From the NCBI GenBank assembly GCA_016188355.1, contig JACPHY010000016.1:130345-175209 (forward strand): 44,865 nucleotides of DNA, given 5' to 3'. Both the position numbers and the translations under genes were made by a program. Origin of the DNA: Candidatus Uhrbacteria bacterium. GTDB lineage: Bacteria > Patescibacteriota > Patescibacteriia > JACPHY01. Shown one piece after another: positions 15,880 through 23,880 of the stretch. A model generated the notes under the pieces. The model made no database searches, had not been told where the DNA came from, and saw only the letters and a program-made list of their open reading frames with translations. The first letter of the stretch is position 1. The number at the start of each line of letters is the position of its first letter.

Positions 15880-16511
15880 TGATTCCTATGCGACATCCAT
15901 GGACTCGGTGGATCGTATGCATGAGTGCGGTTATGGTATTGGCGGGTGCGGGTTGTACGACCAATGCGCCCGATCGTGTCCCTGCTCCCAACCCAGTTTC
16001 TGCTCCTCCTATGTCCACCACATCGAATCCGAAGGTCACCATGACGACGAATCTCGGCGTGATCGAGCTCGAACTTTTTGCCGTGGATGCGCCGAAGACG
16101 GTGGAGAATTTTGTGACGCTCGCGCAGAAGGGATACTACAATGGCACGATGTTCCATCGCGTCATTCCGGATTTCATGATTCAGGGAGGGGACCCACTCA
16201 CGAAGGAACGTCCCAAGGATATTCGTGTGCATGGGACGGGTGGTCCTGGGTATACGTTCGCTGACGAGATCAACGCGCATCCGTTGGTTCGCGGGTCGCT
16301 TGCCATGGCGAATGCGGGTCCGAATACGAATGGGAGTCAGTTCTTCATCGTGACCGCCGAGTCCACGCCATGGCTCAATGGGAAACATACGAATTTCGGC
16401 AGAGTAATTTCCGGAATGGAGGTGGTGGATCGTATTGCGCAGATGAAGACCAATGCGGAGAACCATCCGCTGCAAGACGTCATCATTGAAACTCTTTCCG
16501 CTCCAGAATAG
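15879..16511 (+). CDS. Lipoprotein cyclophilin (peptidyl-prolyl isomerase)
   Basis: A 210-aa protein. A signal peptide ends in lipobox LAGAGC, with Cys26 as the lipidated residue. A Ser/Pro linker then leads to a cyclophilin domain with [30 protein letters not shown] (catalytic Arg in FHRVI), NTNGSQFFI and the C-terminal [15 protein letters not shown]. It catalyses cis-trans proline isomerisation and probably folds exported proteins at the outer face of the membrane. ATG 15879 overlaps the stop of the upstream gene; ATG 15888 is an alternative. The Gmad2/GerMN gene follows after 7 nt, so an envelope operon is likely. Confidence 0.93.
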   Translation: MIPMRHPWTRWIVCMSAVMVLAGAGCTTNAPDRVPAPNPVSAPPMSTTSNPKVTMTTNLGVIELELFAVDAPKTVENFVTLAQKGYYNGTMFHRVIPDFMIQGGDPLTKERPKDIRVHGTGGPGYTFADEINAHPLVRGSLAMANAGPNTNGSQFFIVTAESTPWLNGKHTNFGRVISGMEVVDRIAQMKTNAENHPLQDVIIETLSAPE

Positions 16512-16518
16512 GTATTGG

Positions 16519-17499
16519 ATGTATATGTTGCGATTATCAGCATCGCGGGTCATTGGCGCACTCGTTCTGCTCATCGCGCTTTTGGGAGGAGGGGCATGGT
16601 GGTACATCCGTGGTCGCGTGTCGGAAGTTCCCCCGTCGTTGCCGCGGGTGACGAATTACGAGGAATGCGTGGCAGCAGGGTATCCGGTACTCGAATCGTA
16701 TCCGTTGCAATGTCGGACTCCAGATGGACGTACGTTCACGCAGAATATTGGAGATGCGACTGATCTCCGCGATCGGATTCAGGTGGATGTGCCACAGCCG
16801 AATGCAAGCGTGCAGAGTCCGCTCCGGGTGAGCGGCCGTGCGCGCGGACCGTGGTATTTTGAAGCGGATTTTCCGGTGCGTATCGAAGATCGTGCCGGTG
16901 CGGTGCTGGCGAGTGGTGCGGCGCAGGCACAAGGAGAATGGATGACGGAAGCATTTGTGCCATTCCAGGTCGCACTCACGTTTGTGGTGACGCAGTCGAC
17001 TCCCGCGGTGCTCGTCCTGGAGCGGAGCAATCCATCGGGATTGCCCGAGCATGCGGCGGCGCTGCGGATACCGATCACCCTGGAGCCGGGCACGGGAGCG
17101 AACCGTACGGTGCAGCTCTCCTTCTATCGTCCCAGTCAAGATCGCGATGCGCAGGGAAATCTTGCGTGCAGCCGTCAGGGGTTGTCTACGGTACAGCGGA
17201 CGATTCCGCGGACGATTACTCCGATTCAGGATGCGGTGCGATTGCTCCTGCGTGGGGAGCTCACCGCAGCGGAGCGCGCGCAGGGATTGACGACCGAGTT
17301 TCCCCTGCCTGGCGTAGCGCTGGAAGCGGCATCGCTGCGGGATGGCGTCCTCACCCTCACCTTCCGCGACCCCGAACGTCGAACGAGCGGCGGCTCGTGT
17401 CGAGCGGGAGTGCTGTGGTTTCAAATCGAGGCAACCGCAAAGCAATTCCCTGAGGTGCGTGAAGTGCGCTATCAGCCGGAGGATCTCTTCCAGCCGTGA
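16519..17499 (+). CDS. Gmad2 + GerMN domain membrane-anchored protein
   Basis: A 326-aa protein with one N-terminal membrane anchor (IGALVLLIALLGGGAWWYI). A Cys-containing stretch follows (EECVAAGYPVLESYPLQC), then a Gmad2 immunoglobulin-like domain (IQVDVPQPNASVQSPLRVSG...FPVRIEDRAGAVLASG). The C-terminal GerMN-type domain runs VQLSFYRPSQDR...DAVRLLLRGELTAAERAQGL to the end. Both domains were named from spore-germination proteins but occur in many non-sporing bacteria as extracytoplasmic modules. Start at ATG 16519, 7 nt after the cyclophilin stop. Probably part of the 15640-17499 envelope unit. Biochemical role unknown. Confidence 0.85.
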   Translation: MYMLRLSASRVIGALVLLIALLGGGAWWYIRGRVSEVPPSLPRVTNYEECVAAGYPVLESYPLQCRTPDGRTFTQNIGDATDLRDRIQVDVPQPNASVQSPLRVSGRARGPWYFEADFPVRIEDRAGAVLASGAAQAQGEWMTEAFVPFQVALTFVVTQSTPAVLVLERSNPSGLPEHAAALRIPITLEPGTGANRTVQLSFYRPSQDRDAQGNLACSRQGLSTVQRTIPRTITPIQDAVRLLLRGELTAAERAQGLTTEFPLPGVALEAASLRDGVLTLTFRDPERRTSGGSCRAGVLWFQIEATAKQFPEVREVRYQPEDLFQP

Positions 17500-17573
17500 G
17501 TGATGCGTATTGGGAGAGAGGGACGCTCGGGGGAGTGCCGATGGCGCGTATTGGTGGTATCCTGTGCGCACCT

Positions 17574-19055
17574 ATGACACGTCGTACGATGACCATGATT
17601 GGTGGGGGGAGCGGGGTATTGCTCGTGTTGCTCGGCGGCGCGGCGTGGTGGGTGTTCCGTGGCGCGGCGCCCGCGTTTTTGCCGCCTCCCGCCAATATCG
17701 CGGCAATCATTCGTCGTACGCCGACGAATGCAACGGGCATGCCGCTCACGCTGCCGCCCGGATTTTCTATTGGCATTTTTGCATCGGAACTCGGCAAACC
17801 ACGGGTGCTGCATATGGGCCCTCGTGGGGAGCTGCTCGTGAGCGTGCCGGAGGATGGTCATGTGCTCGCCCTGCGCGATCGTGACGGGGACGGTGCTGCC
17901 GAGGAGCGTGCCGTGGTGGTCACGGGTCTACGAAAGCCGCACGGCATCGTGACGTGGGAGCAGGACGGTCGGTGGAAGCTCTTCGTGGCAGCAGAGGACC
18001 GCGTGCTTGCATTCGATTACGATCCAGATGCGCGACGCGCGGCCAATCCGACCACGCTCACGGAGCTTCCGGTGGGTGGTCAGCATGTGACCCGATCGTT
18101 ATCGCTGCAGTGGAACCCGCGCGTGGATACACCGCCGCGCCTCCTGGTGAGCGTGGGGTCTTCTTGTAATATCTGCCAGGAAACCGACGCACGGCGGGCG
18201 GCGATCCTCTCCATGAATCTCGACGGGAGCGATGTGCGACCGTTTGCGACGGGGTTGCGGAACAGCGTCTTCATGGCGCATGCTCCCTGGACGCGTGGTG
18301 GCCCGGTTTGGGCGACGGAGATGGGCCAAGATTTTTTGGGCGACGCTCTCCCACCGGATGAAATTAATCTCGTGGAAGAGGGCAGAGACTACGGTTGGCC
18401 CTATTGCTACGGGAAAAATGTTCGGAACGCCTTTGATGCACGCCGAAGTGTGGCGTGCGACACAAAGACCCCAAGCCACATCGACTTGCCCGCGCATGTG
18501 GCGCCGCTTGGCCTTGCGTTTATCCCGGAGATCGGATGGCCAAAGGGATGGGGGAATGATCTCCTGGTTGCGTACCACGGATCATGGAATCGGTCCTCGC
18601 CCACGGGGTACGAAATTGTGCGCGTGCGACTTGCGGAATACGGAGCGCGGGTCGTCGGCATTGAGGATTTCATTTCCGGGTGGCGTGTATCGGATCAGCG
18701 CGCACTCGGGCGACCAGTCGATCTCCTTGCGCAGCCGAACGGCACGCTGTACATCTCGGACGACCATGCGGGAGTGATCTATCGGGTGACGTATGATCCG
18801 AGCGTATGGGTGGATGATGGGCAGGAGGGGAAGCCGCCGGATCGCAGTGCTGGGGGATGCGTGATTACCGGGTGTAGTGGTCAGGTGTGTGCGGATCGTG
18901 AGGTGATGACGACCTGTGAATACCGTCCCGAATACGCATGCTATGCGAACGAGCGGTGCGAGCGACAGGAGAATGGCTCGTGTGGTTGGGTAGCGACCGA
19001 GGCGTTGCGCTCCTGCCTGGATCGGACGCGGCGTCCTTCCTTCCCGGGCACATGA
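17574..19055 (+). CDS. Secreted sugar-dehydrogenase-like beta-propeller with eight-Cys tail
   Basis: A 493-aa protein. An N-terminal anchor or signal (IGGGSGVLLVLLGGAAWWVF) leads to a six-bladed propeller of the soluble glucose/sorbosone dehydrogenase type: LPPGFSIGIFASELGKPRVL, DRDGDGAAEE (calcium-like loop), GLRKPHGI, LLVSVGSSCNIC, GLRNSVFMA, EEGRDYGWPYCYG, YHGSWNRSSPTGYEIVR and GTLYISDDHAGVIYRV. Such enzymes use PQQ, but no PQQ genes are visible. The last 65 residues form an eight-cysteine cluster (CVITGCSGQVC...TTCEYRPEYACY...CERQ...CGW...C), known as an eight-cysteine-cluster domain in some secreted proteins. ATG 17574 best fits a signal peptide; 17541 is an alternative. The ORF-track start 17496 overlaps the preceding gene. 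Confidence 0.85.
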   Translation: MTRRTMTMIGGGSGVLLVLLGGAAWWVFRGAAPAFLPPPANIAAIIRRTPTNATGMPLTLPPGFSIGIFASELGKPRVLHMGPRGELLVSVPEDGHVLALRDRDGDGAAEERAVVVTGLRKPHGIVTWEQDGRWKLFVAAEDRVLAFDYDPDARRAANPTTLTELPVGGQHVTRSLSLQWNPRVDTPPRLLVSVGSSCNICQETDARRAAILSMNLDGSDVRPFATGLRNSVFMAHAPWTRGGPVWATEMGQDFLGDALPPDEINLVEEGRDYGWPYCYGKNVRNAFDARRSVACDTKTPSHIDLPAHVAPLGLAFIPEIGWPKGWGNDLLVAYHGSWNRSSPTGYEIVRVRLAEYGARVVGIEDFISGWRVSDQRALGRPVDLLAQPNGTLYISDDHAGVIYRVTYDPSVWVDDGQEGKPPDRSAGGCVITGCSGQVCADREVMTTCEYRPEYACYANERCERQENGSCGWVATEALRSCLDRTRRPSFPGT

Positions 19056-19072
19056 CCTCGGGAGGGGTCACC

Positions 19073-19198
19073 ATGCAGAATCTCGTGGACGATCTGCGGT
19101 CACGCGGTGTCCTGCATTCCTCGCGGTGCATTGCAGCATTTCGTGCGATGGATCGTGCGGATTTTTTCCGGAGGATATGTCCGATCGACCCTATCTGA
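19073..19198 (+). pseudogene. pcm: Truncated protein-L-isoaspartate O-methyltransferase (PCMT) N-terminus
   Basis: ATG 19073, preceded by GGAGGGG (a good ribosome site), opens a frame reading MQNLVDDLRSRGVL...RCIAAFRAMDRADFF. This is the N-terminal signature of PCMT, which repairs isoaspartyl residues. The frame then ends 11 codons later, far short of the roughly 200-aa enzyme, and the SAM-binding GxGxG motif is absent. At the T6 run (19160-19165) a -1 shift would continue as FFPEDMSDRPYLID, which still resembles PCMT (DFVPEdxxdrAY) before becoming TatD. The remnant therefore seems fused to the tatD 5' end. See the findings list. Confidence 0.6.
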
Positions 19199-20121
19199 TT
19201 GATGCGCACGCGCACATCAATTTTCAAGCATACAAAGATGATGCACCAGAGGTGATTGCGCGGGCCGAATCCGAGCGGATTTGGATGATTGCGGTCGGAT
19301 CGCAGATCGATACCTCCCGACGCGCGATCGCGTATGCGGAGCGTTATCCCCATATTTGGGCTGCCGTTGGGCTACACCCGATTCATCTCGTCGATGCCTT
19401 GGTGGATGAGCAGGAGGTGGATACTGCTGAACATATTGCCCGGGGGGTTTCGGGGGTAGTCGCTCCAGGACCATCGCCCCGCATCCAATTTCGTACACGC
19501 CAGGAAATATTTGATGTGGACGTTTATCGTGAGCTTGCTGCGCACCCGAAGGTCGTGGCGATTGGGGAGTGCGGTCTCGATCGGTATCGCGTGCCGCTCG
19601 GTGAGGATCCGGATGAGGTGTTCCGGCGCCAGGAAGAGGTATTCCGTCAACAAATCGTGCTCGCGCAAGCAGTGGATCTTCCGCTGATTGTGCATGTTCG
19701 TGATGCGCACGAGGATACGATTCGAATCCTCGAAGCCACGCGTTCGGGATGGCATCGAGAGTCATCTTTTGGCCTTATTCATTGCTATACGGGGACTTGG
19801 GATCAGGCGCAGCGCTATCTCGCATTGGGGTTCAATATTTCTTTTACTGGCATCATTACGTTTCGACCCACACCAAAACAGATGGTCATTGCCGAGGAGT
19901 TGTGGCGGACGGTGCGTGGTGTTCCTCTTGATCGATTGCATGTAGAGACCGACTGCCCGTATCTCGCACCCGAGCCGCATCGTGGGGAGCGGAACGAACC
20001 AAGATATGTGCGTCATGTCGCCGAGCGCGTGGCGGCGCTTCGTGGAATCGCGCTGGAGCAAATAGCGATGGCATCGGTGGAGAATGCCCTCCGTCTTTTT
20101 CGAAAAATGGCGCACCCGTGA
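19177..20121 (+). CDS. tatD: TatD-family metal-dependent DNase
   Basis: A 314-aa TIM-barrel hydrolase with the TatD metal set: HxH in IDAHAHINF (H11, H13), GECGLD (E131), IVHVRDAHED (H173), LIHCYTG (H202) and HVETDCPYLAPEPHRG (D259). TatD proteins are 3'-5' exonucleases acting in DNA repair and degradation. It is longer than usual by an insertion after the third strand (residues about 75-112, VDEQEVDTAEHIARG...RQEIFDVD). ATG 19177 has GGAGG 5 nt upstream. The start overlaps the tail of the truncated PCMT frame. Confidence 0.93.
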   Translation: MSDRPYLIDAHAHINFQAYKDDAPEVIARAESERIWMIAVGSQIDTSRRAIAYAERYPHIWAAVGLHPIHLVDALVDEQEVDTAEHIARGVSGVVAPGPSPRIQFRTRQEIFDVDVYRELAAHPKVVAIGECGLDRYRVPLGEDPDEVFRRQEEVFRQQIVLAQAVDLPLIVHVRDAHEDTIRILEATRSGWHRESSFGLIHCYTGTWDQAQRYLALGFNISFTGIITFRPTPKQMVIAEELWRTVRGVPLDRLHVETDCPYLAPEPHRGERNEPRYVRHVAERVAALRGIALEQIAMASVENALRLFRKMAHP

Positions 20122-20163
20122 ACCCTGTGGATCGTGTGTCCGTGTGTTGATGAGTGGGCATGA

Positions 20164-20169
20164 TATACT
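20164..20169 (+). promoter_or_regulatory. Possible -10 box (TATACT)
   Basis: TATACT lies inside a short inverted repeat (CATGATATACTGATCATG), 26 nt before the ATG of the repeat protein. No convincing -35 at the usual distance. Confidence 0.3.
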
Positions 20170-20195
20170 GATCATGCCGGTTTTTTATTTTTGCT

Positions 20196-22421
20196 ATGAC
20201 GTCCACTCGGCGATTGGCGTGGTCGATGATGGGATTGGCGATGGCGCTGGTTCTCGTCTCGGTCATTCGCGCCCAGGATTGGGAGAGCGAGGTGCAGGCG
20301 GGTCGCGGGAAATTTCGGCGGATCGTATTTTTGGATGACACCACCGGGTTCATTGTCGGCGCCACGGCAGATGGCAAGAGCGGGGTGATTTTGAGGACCG
20401 TGGACGGTGGAGACTCCTGGGTGCCAGTGGACCTAAAACGCACGCGGCCCTTAACGGCAGCGGACTGCGCAAAGTCCGTTTGTGTGGCTGTGGGTGAGCA
20501 GGGCGCGGTACTCCGTTCGCGAGACAGTGTGCGTTCCTGGATGGCGCTCGATGGACCCACGCGCCGCTCCTTGCGTGGCATTGCGATGTTGGATGGGGAC
20601 GGCAAATCCATGGTTGCGGTGGGCGATGGGGGAACCGTGCTCCGTTCAACGGATGGAGGCGGGACATGGAAATCCGTGAAAAGTGGAACCAATAAACATC
20701 TGCGTTCCGTGGTGTTTGTGGATGCGTCCGTGGGGTGGGCAGTGGGTGATGCGGGGACGATCCTCCTCACCATCGATGGAGGGACAACATGGGACGTGCA
20801 GGATTCCGGAGTTTCCTATGGACTCGCGGATGTCTGGATGCGGGATCGATCGTGGGGATGGGCGGTGGGAGAGCGGGGCACGGTACTTTCGACGACGGAT
20901 GGCGGCGCAACATGGCAGAAGCAGAATTTTGGGGAGCGACGATTCTTGAGTGGCGTGACCTTCCTGGATGAGCGTCGCGGGTTCATTGTGGGGAGTTCGG
21001 GTGGCATCTGGGAGACCCGCGATGCGGGGGTAACCTGGACAGAAACCGAGTCAGATACCGAGATGACCATTCGCGACGTGGTGTGCAGTGAGTCGTATTT
21101 CTGTCACGCCGCAGGAGATGGGGGCACCACCCTTCTTTTCGTCGCGGGTGCACCGGGGGAGGATGTCACGCAGCGACAGGGGGAGCTCCCCATGAATGGT
21201 GGGGAAACTACAGAGGATGGCGCATCCAAACCGGAATCGGATACCGGAAGTGGTCCCGACCTTATTCCTGACGCGTTTCGGATTGATTCGGCTTCTGGAA
21301 TGGTCGAGGTAATCGTGAAAAATATTGGTAATCAGCCGACCGGGCCTGCGCCTTGGGCGGTGCGCATTGCATATCGTGACTCGAAGGGTGTGGTGCTGGG
21401 ATCCGAGGTACGTGTCCCGGTTGCGGATGCTGCCGTTTTGAAAAATGGCGACATACTCGCCATTTCCGTTCCGGGCACCGCGGATGCGGTTCCTGTGGGA
21501 GCGGTACAGGTAGTAGTCGCCATAGAGACGCAGGATGGCGTGTCGGAACTTGATGGGAAGAATAACGTCGGCGTATTTACGGTACCGGATATCCTACGTC
21601 CCGATTTTGTAGTTTCCGAGCTTACCTCGCCGAACGCGGATGGTCATCTCCGGGCAGCTATTCGGAATATCGGAACTCGAGCGTGGACCGGTGCGATTGG
21701 CATTTCGTTTACCCCCAAAGATGCGACCGGAGCCGCGGCATGGGGACCGATTACGACGCAGCTGCCTCAGTCCACGCAAATAGATGCGAATGGTGGGCTG
21801 GTGCATTTCGATCTCCCAACGTCGCTCGAGGCGGGTGTGGTAACGGTTGATGTGCGTATTGATACATCCCATGCGGCAGTGGAACTCAATGAGGAGAACG
21901 TATTCTCCTTCCCTGTTCCTGTTGCACCTCTCCCCGACTTCGTGGTGACCGGGCTGACGACGCAGCCAGAGAACGGACGTCTCCGTGCAACGATCCAGAA
22001 TAATGGATCGCGTGCATGGTCCGGTGCGTTGGGAATCGCCTTCACCCCAAAAAATGCCGCGGGACAGGCGCAGTGGGGTGGCATTGCCACGCAACTTCCT
22101 GCATCCACTCAGATTTCTGCCAATGGAGGTACTATTGCTTTTGATCTGAGCATCGCCGTCAACGCAGCAGCAAAGACCGTGGATGTGACCATCGACAACG
22201 GCAATGCAGCAGTGGAGCAGGACGAACGCAACACGTTCACCTTCCCGGTGCCAAAACCGGATTACGTGGTGGAGGGTGTAGCGGCGGATGTGGCGACGGG
22301 AGAGCTTCTCGTGACGTGCTCCGATATTGCTCCCAAGTGCGACCCAGGTGATTCGTATTCGCGCGGCCGATGCTCCGCCGCCTGGGGTTACTGTAGTGGT
22401 GCTCACGGTGGATCCGAGTAA
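20196..22421 (+). CDS. Secreted Ycf48/BNR propeller with CARDB repeats, 5' part of a broken gene
   Basis: A 741-codon ORF. After a signal peptide (MGLAMALVLVSVIRAQ), residues about 30-320 form a Ycf48-like propeller of repeated blades (GxxGTILxTxDGGTTW; WGWAVGERGTVLSTTDGGATW). From about residue 350 there are CARDB-like beta domains of about 110 residues (PDFVVTGLTTQPENGRLRA, then AVEQDERNTFTFPVP). Three complete domains and the start of a fourth are present before the frame runs into 33 unrelated residues (CSDIAPKCDPGDSYSRG). The rest of domain four continues in another frame from 22317, so the ORF is the front part of one larger gene of about eight CARDB domains. Probably a cell-surface protein. 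Either a true frameshift or an assembly error in repeats. Confidence 0.75.
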   Translation: MTSTRRLAWSMMGLAMALVLVSVIRAQDWESEVQAGRGKFRRIVFLDDTTGFIVGATADGKSGVILRTVDGGDSWVPVDLKRTRPLTAADCAKSVCVAVGEQGAVLRSRDSVRSWMALDGPTRRSLRGIAMLDGDGKSMVAVGDGGTVLRSTDGGGTWKSVKSGTNKHLRSVVFVDASVGWAVGDAGTILLTIDGGTTWDVQDSGVSYGLADVWMRDRSWGWAVGERGTVLSTTDGGATWQKQNFGERRFLSGVTFLDERRGFIVGSSGGIWETRDAGVTWTETESDTEMTIRDVVCSESYFCHAAGDGGTTLLFVAGAPGEDVTQRQGELPMNGGETTEDGASKPESDTGSGPDLIPDAFRIDSASGMVEVIVKNIGNQPTGPAPWAVRIAYRDSKGVVLGSEVRVPVADAAVLKNGDILAISVPGTADAVPVGAVQVVVAIETQDGVSELDGKNNVGVFTVPDILRPDFVVSELTSPNADGHLRAAIRNIGTRAWTGAIGISFTPKDATGAAAWGPITTQLPQSTQIDANGGLVHFDLPTSLEAGVVTVDVRIDTSHAAVELNEENVFSFPVPVAPLPDFVVTGLTTQPENGRLRATIQNNGSRAWSGALGIAFTPKNAAGQAQWGGIATQLPASTQISANGGTIAFDLSIAVNAAAKTVDVTIDNGNAAVEQDERNTFTFPVPKPDYVVEGVAADVATGELLVTCSDIAPKCDPGDSYSRGRCSAAWGYCSGAHGGSE

Positions 22422-22869
22422 TAGTATTCCGGAATTGGACGAGGCGCAGAACAGTGTCACGCTGCCCATTCCAGAGATGCCCCTCCCCGACTTCGTAGTC
22501 ACCGAACTCACGAAGCGTCCCGACAGCGGTCGTCTCCGTGCAACGATCCGCAACCGTGGATCACGTGCATGGTCTGGTGCTCTGGGCATTTCCTTTGCTC
22601 CGAAGAATGCCGCAGGACAGGCGCAGTGGGGTGCGACGGTGACCCAACTGCCCACATCCACGCAGCTGGCAGCAAACGATGGGATGGTCACCTTTGATCT
22701 TAATGTCGCCCTCGATGCATCTGCACGGACCGTGGATGTGACCATCGACAACGGCAATGCAGCAGTGGAGCAGGACGAACGCAACACGTTCACCTTCCCG
22801 GTGCCAAAACCGGATTACGTGGTGGAGGGTGTAGCGGCGGATGTGGCGACGGGAGAGCTTCTCGTGACG
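22175..22869 (+). repeat. 142-bp perfect direct repeat pair inside the CARDB gene
   Basis: Positions 22175-22316 and 22728-22869 are identical over 142 bp (offset 553, not a multiple of three). The right end of copy 1 coincides exactly with the frame break. Confidence 0.85.
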
Positions 22870-23781
22870 GGGACCGCGGCAGGGGAAGGATCGGTGGGAG
22901 TTCGGTTTACCTACACGGATGGTGCGCAGACGGTGGGTCGGAATGGCACTGCAACGCAGGCGGACGCCACCCAGCTTTTGCCTAATGCCACGCAGGTGGT
23001 ACGGATTGGCGTTGCGGATATTCCGCCCCCAGGAGCGGTCTCGACGACCATGACGGTCGATCCCAACAATGCCATTCCCGAACTCGATGAGCAGAATAAT
23101 GAGGCAAGCTTCCCACTCCCCTCGATGGTTTACCCGGACTTCGTGGTAACCGGACTGACGACGCAGCCCAGTAATGGTCGTCTCCGAGCCACCATCCAGA
23201 ATAATGGATCGCGTGCATGGTCCGGTGCGTTGGGAATCATCTTCACTCCCAAAAATGCTGCAGGACAGGCGCAGTGGGGTGGCATTGCCACGCAACTTCC
23301 TGCATCCACTCAGATCCCTGCTAATGGAGGTACCGCGACCTTTGATCTTAGTGTGGCCGTCAACGCAGCAACGAAGACCGTGGACGTGACCATCGACAAC
23401 GGCAATGTGGTGGTGGAGCAGGATGAGCGCAATACGTTTACCTTCCCGGTGCCGAAACCAGATTATGTGGTGGAGCAGGCAGTACGAGATCCAGCGACCG
23501 GTGATCTGCTGATTACTATCCGAAATGTGGGCACTGCAGCGGCGAGAGGGAGTATTGGGGTCCGATTCGGATATCAGCGGGGATCGCAGCGTGTCGGTCG
23601 GACGGGTACTGCGTCCCAATCCAATGCGCCGATATTGCTCCCGGATGCGACGCAGCTCATTCGTATTCATGGCACGAATGCGCCACCGCCCGAGGCGACG
23701 AGCGCGACGTTGTTTGTGGATCCCACGAATATCGTCGTGGAGCTAGATGAGCAGAATACGCGGCCATTCTCCATTCGCTAG
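22317..23781 (+). pseudogene. 3' part of the CARDB repeat gene, out of frame
   Basis: This stretch continues the 20196 gene in frame 1, with no start codon or ribosome site of its own. It begins within a CARDB domain at LLPSATQVIRIRAADAPPPG, which aligns with LLPNATQVVRIGVADIPPPG of the next-but-one domain. Comparison shows 95 nt missing at the junction (10 nt where the paralogous copy has 105), which accounts for the frame change. Four more complete CARDB-like domains follow, alternating two subtypes (PDFVVTGLTTQ and KPDYVVEGVAAD), ending at DEQNTRPFSIR. The ORF-track start at 22327 is not a credible initiation site. A strong terminator follows. Confidence 0.7.
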
Positions 23782-23808
23782 CTACATGGTGGTGCGGAGC
23801 GGAGAAGG

Positions 23809-23841
23809 AAACCCGGCATCTCTTGGTGAGATGCCGGGTTT
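23809..23841. terminator. Terminator between convergent genes
   Basis: AAACCCGGCATCTC pairs perfectly with GAGATGCCGGGTTT (14 bp, 5-nt loop). It separates the CARDB gene (+) from the propeller gene (-). Confidence 0.8.
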
Positions 23842-23880
23842 CGTGTCACTTGCTTCCCTGGTGCAGATACCGACGCATGA

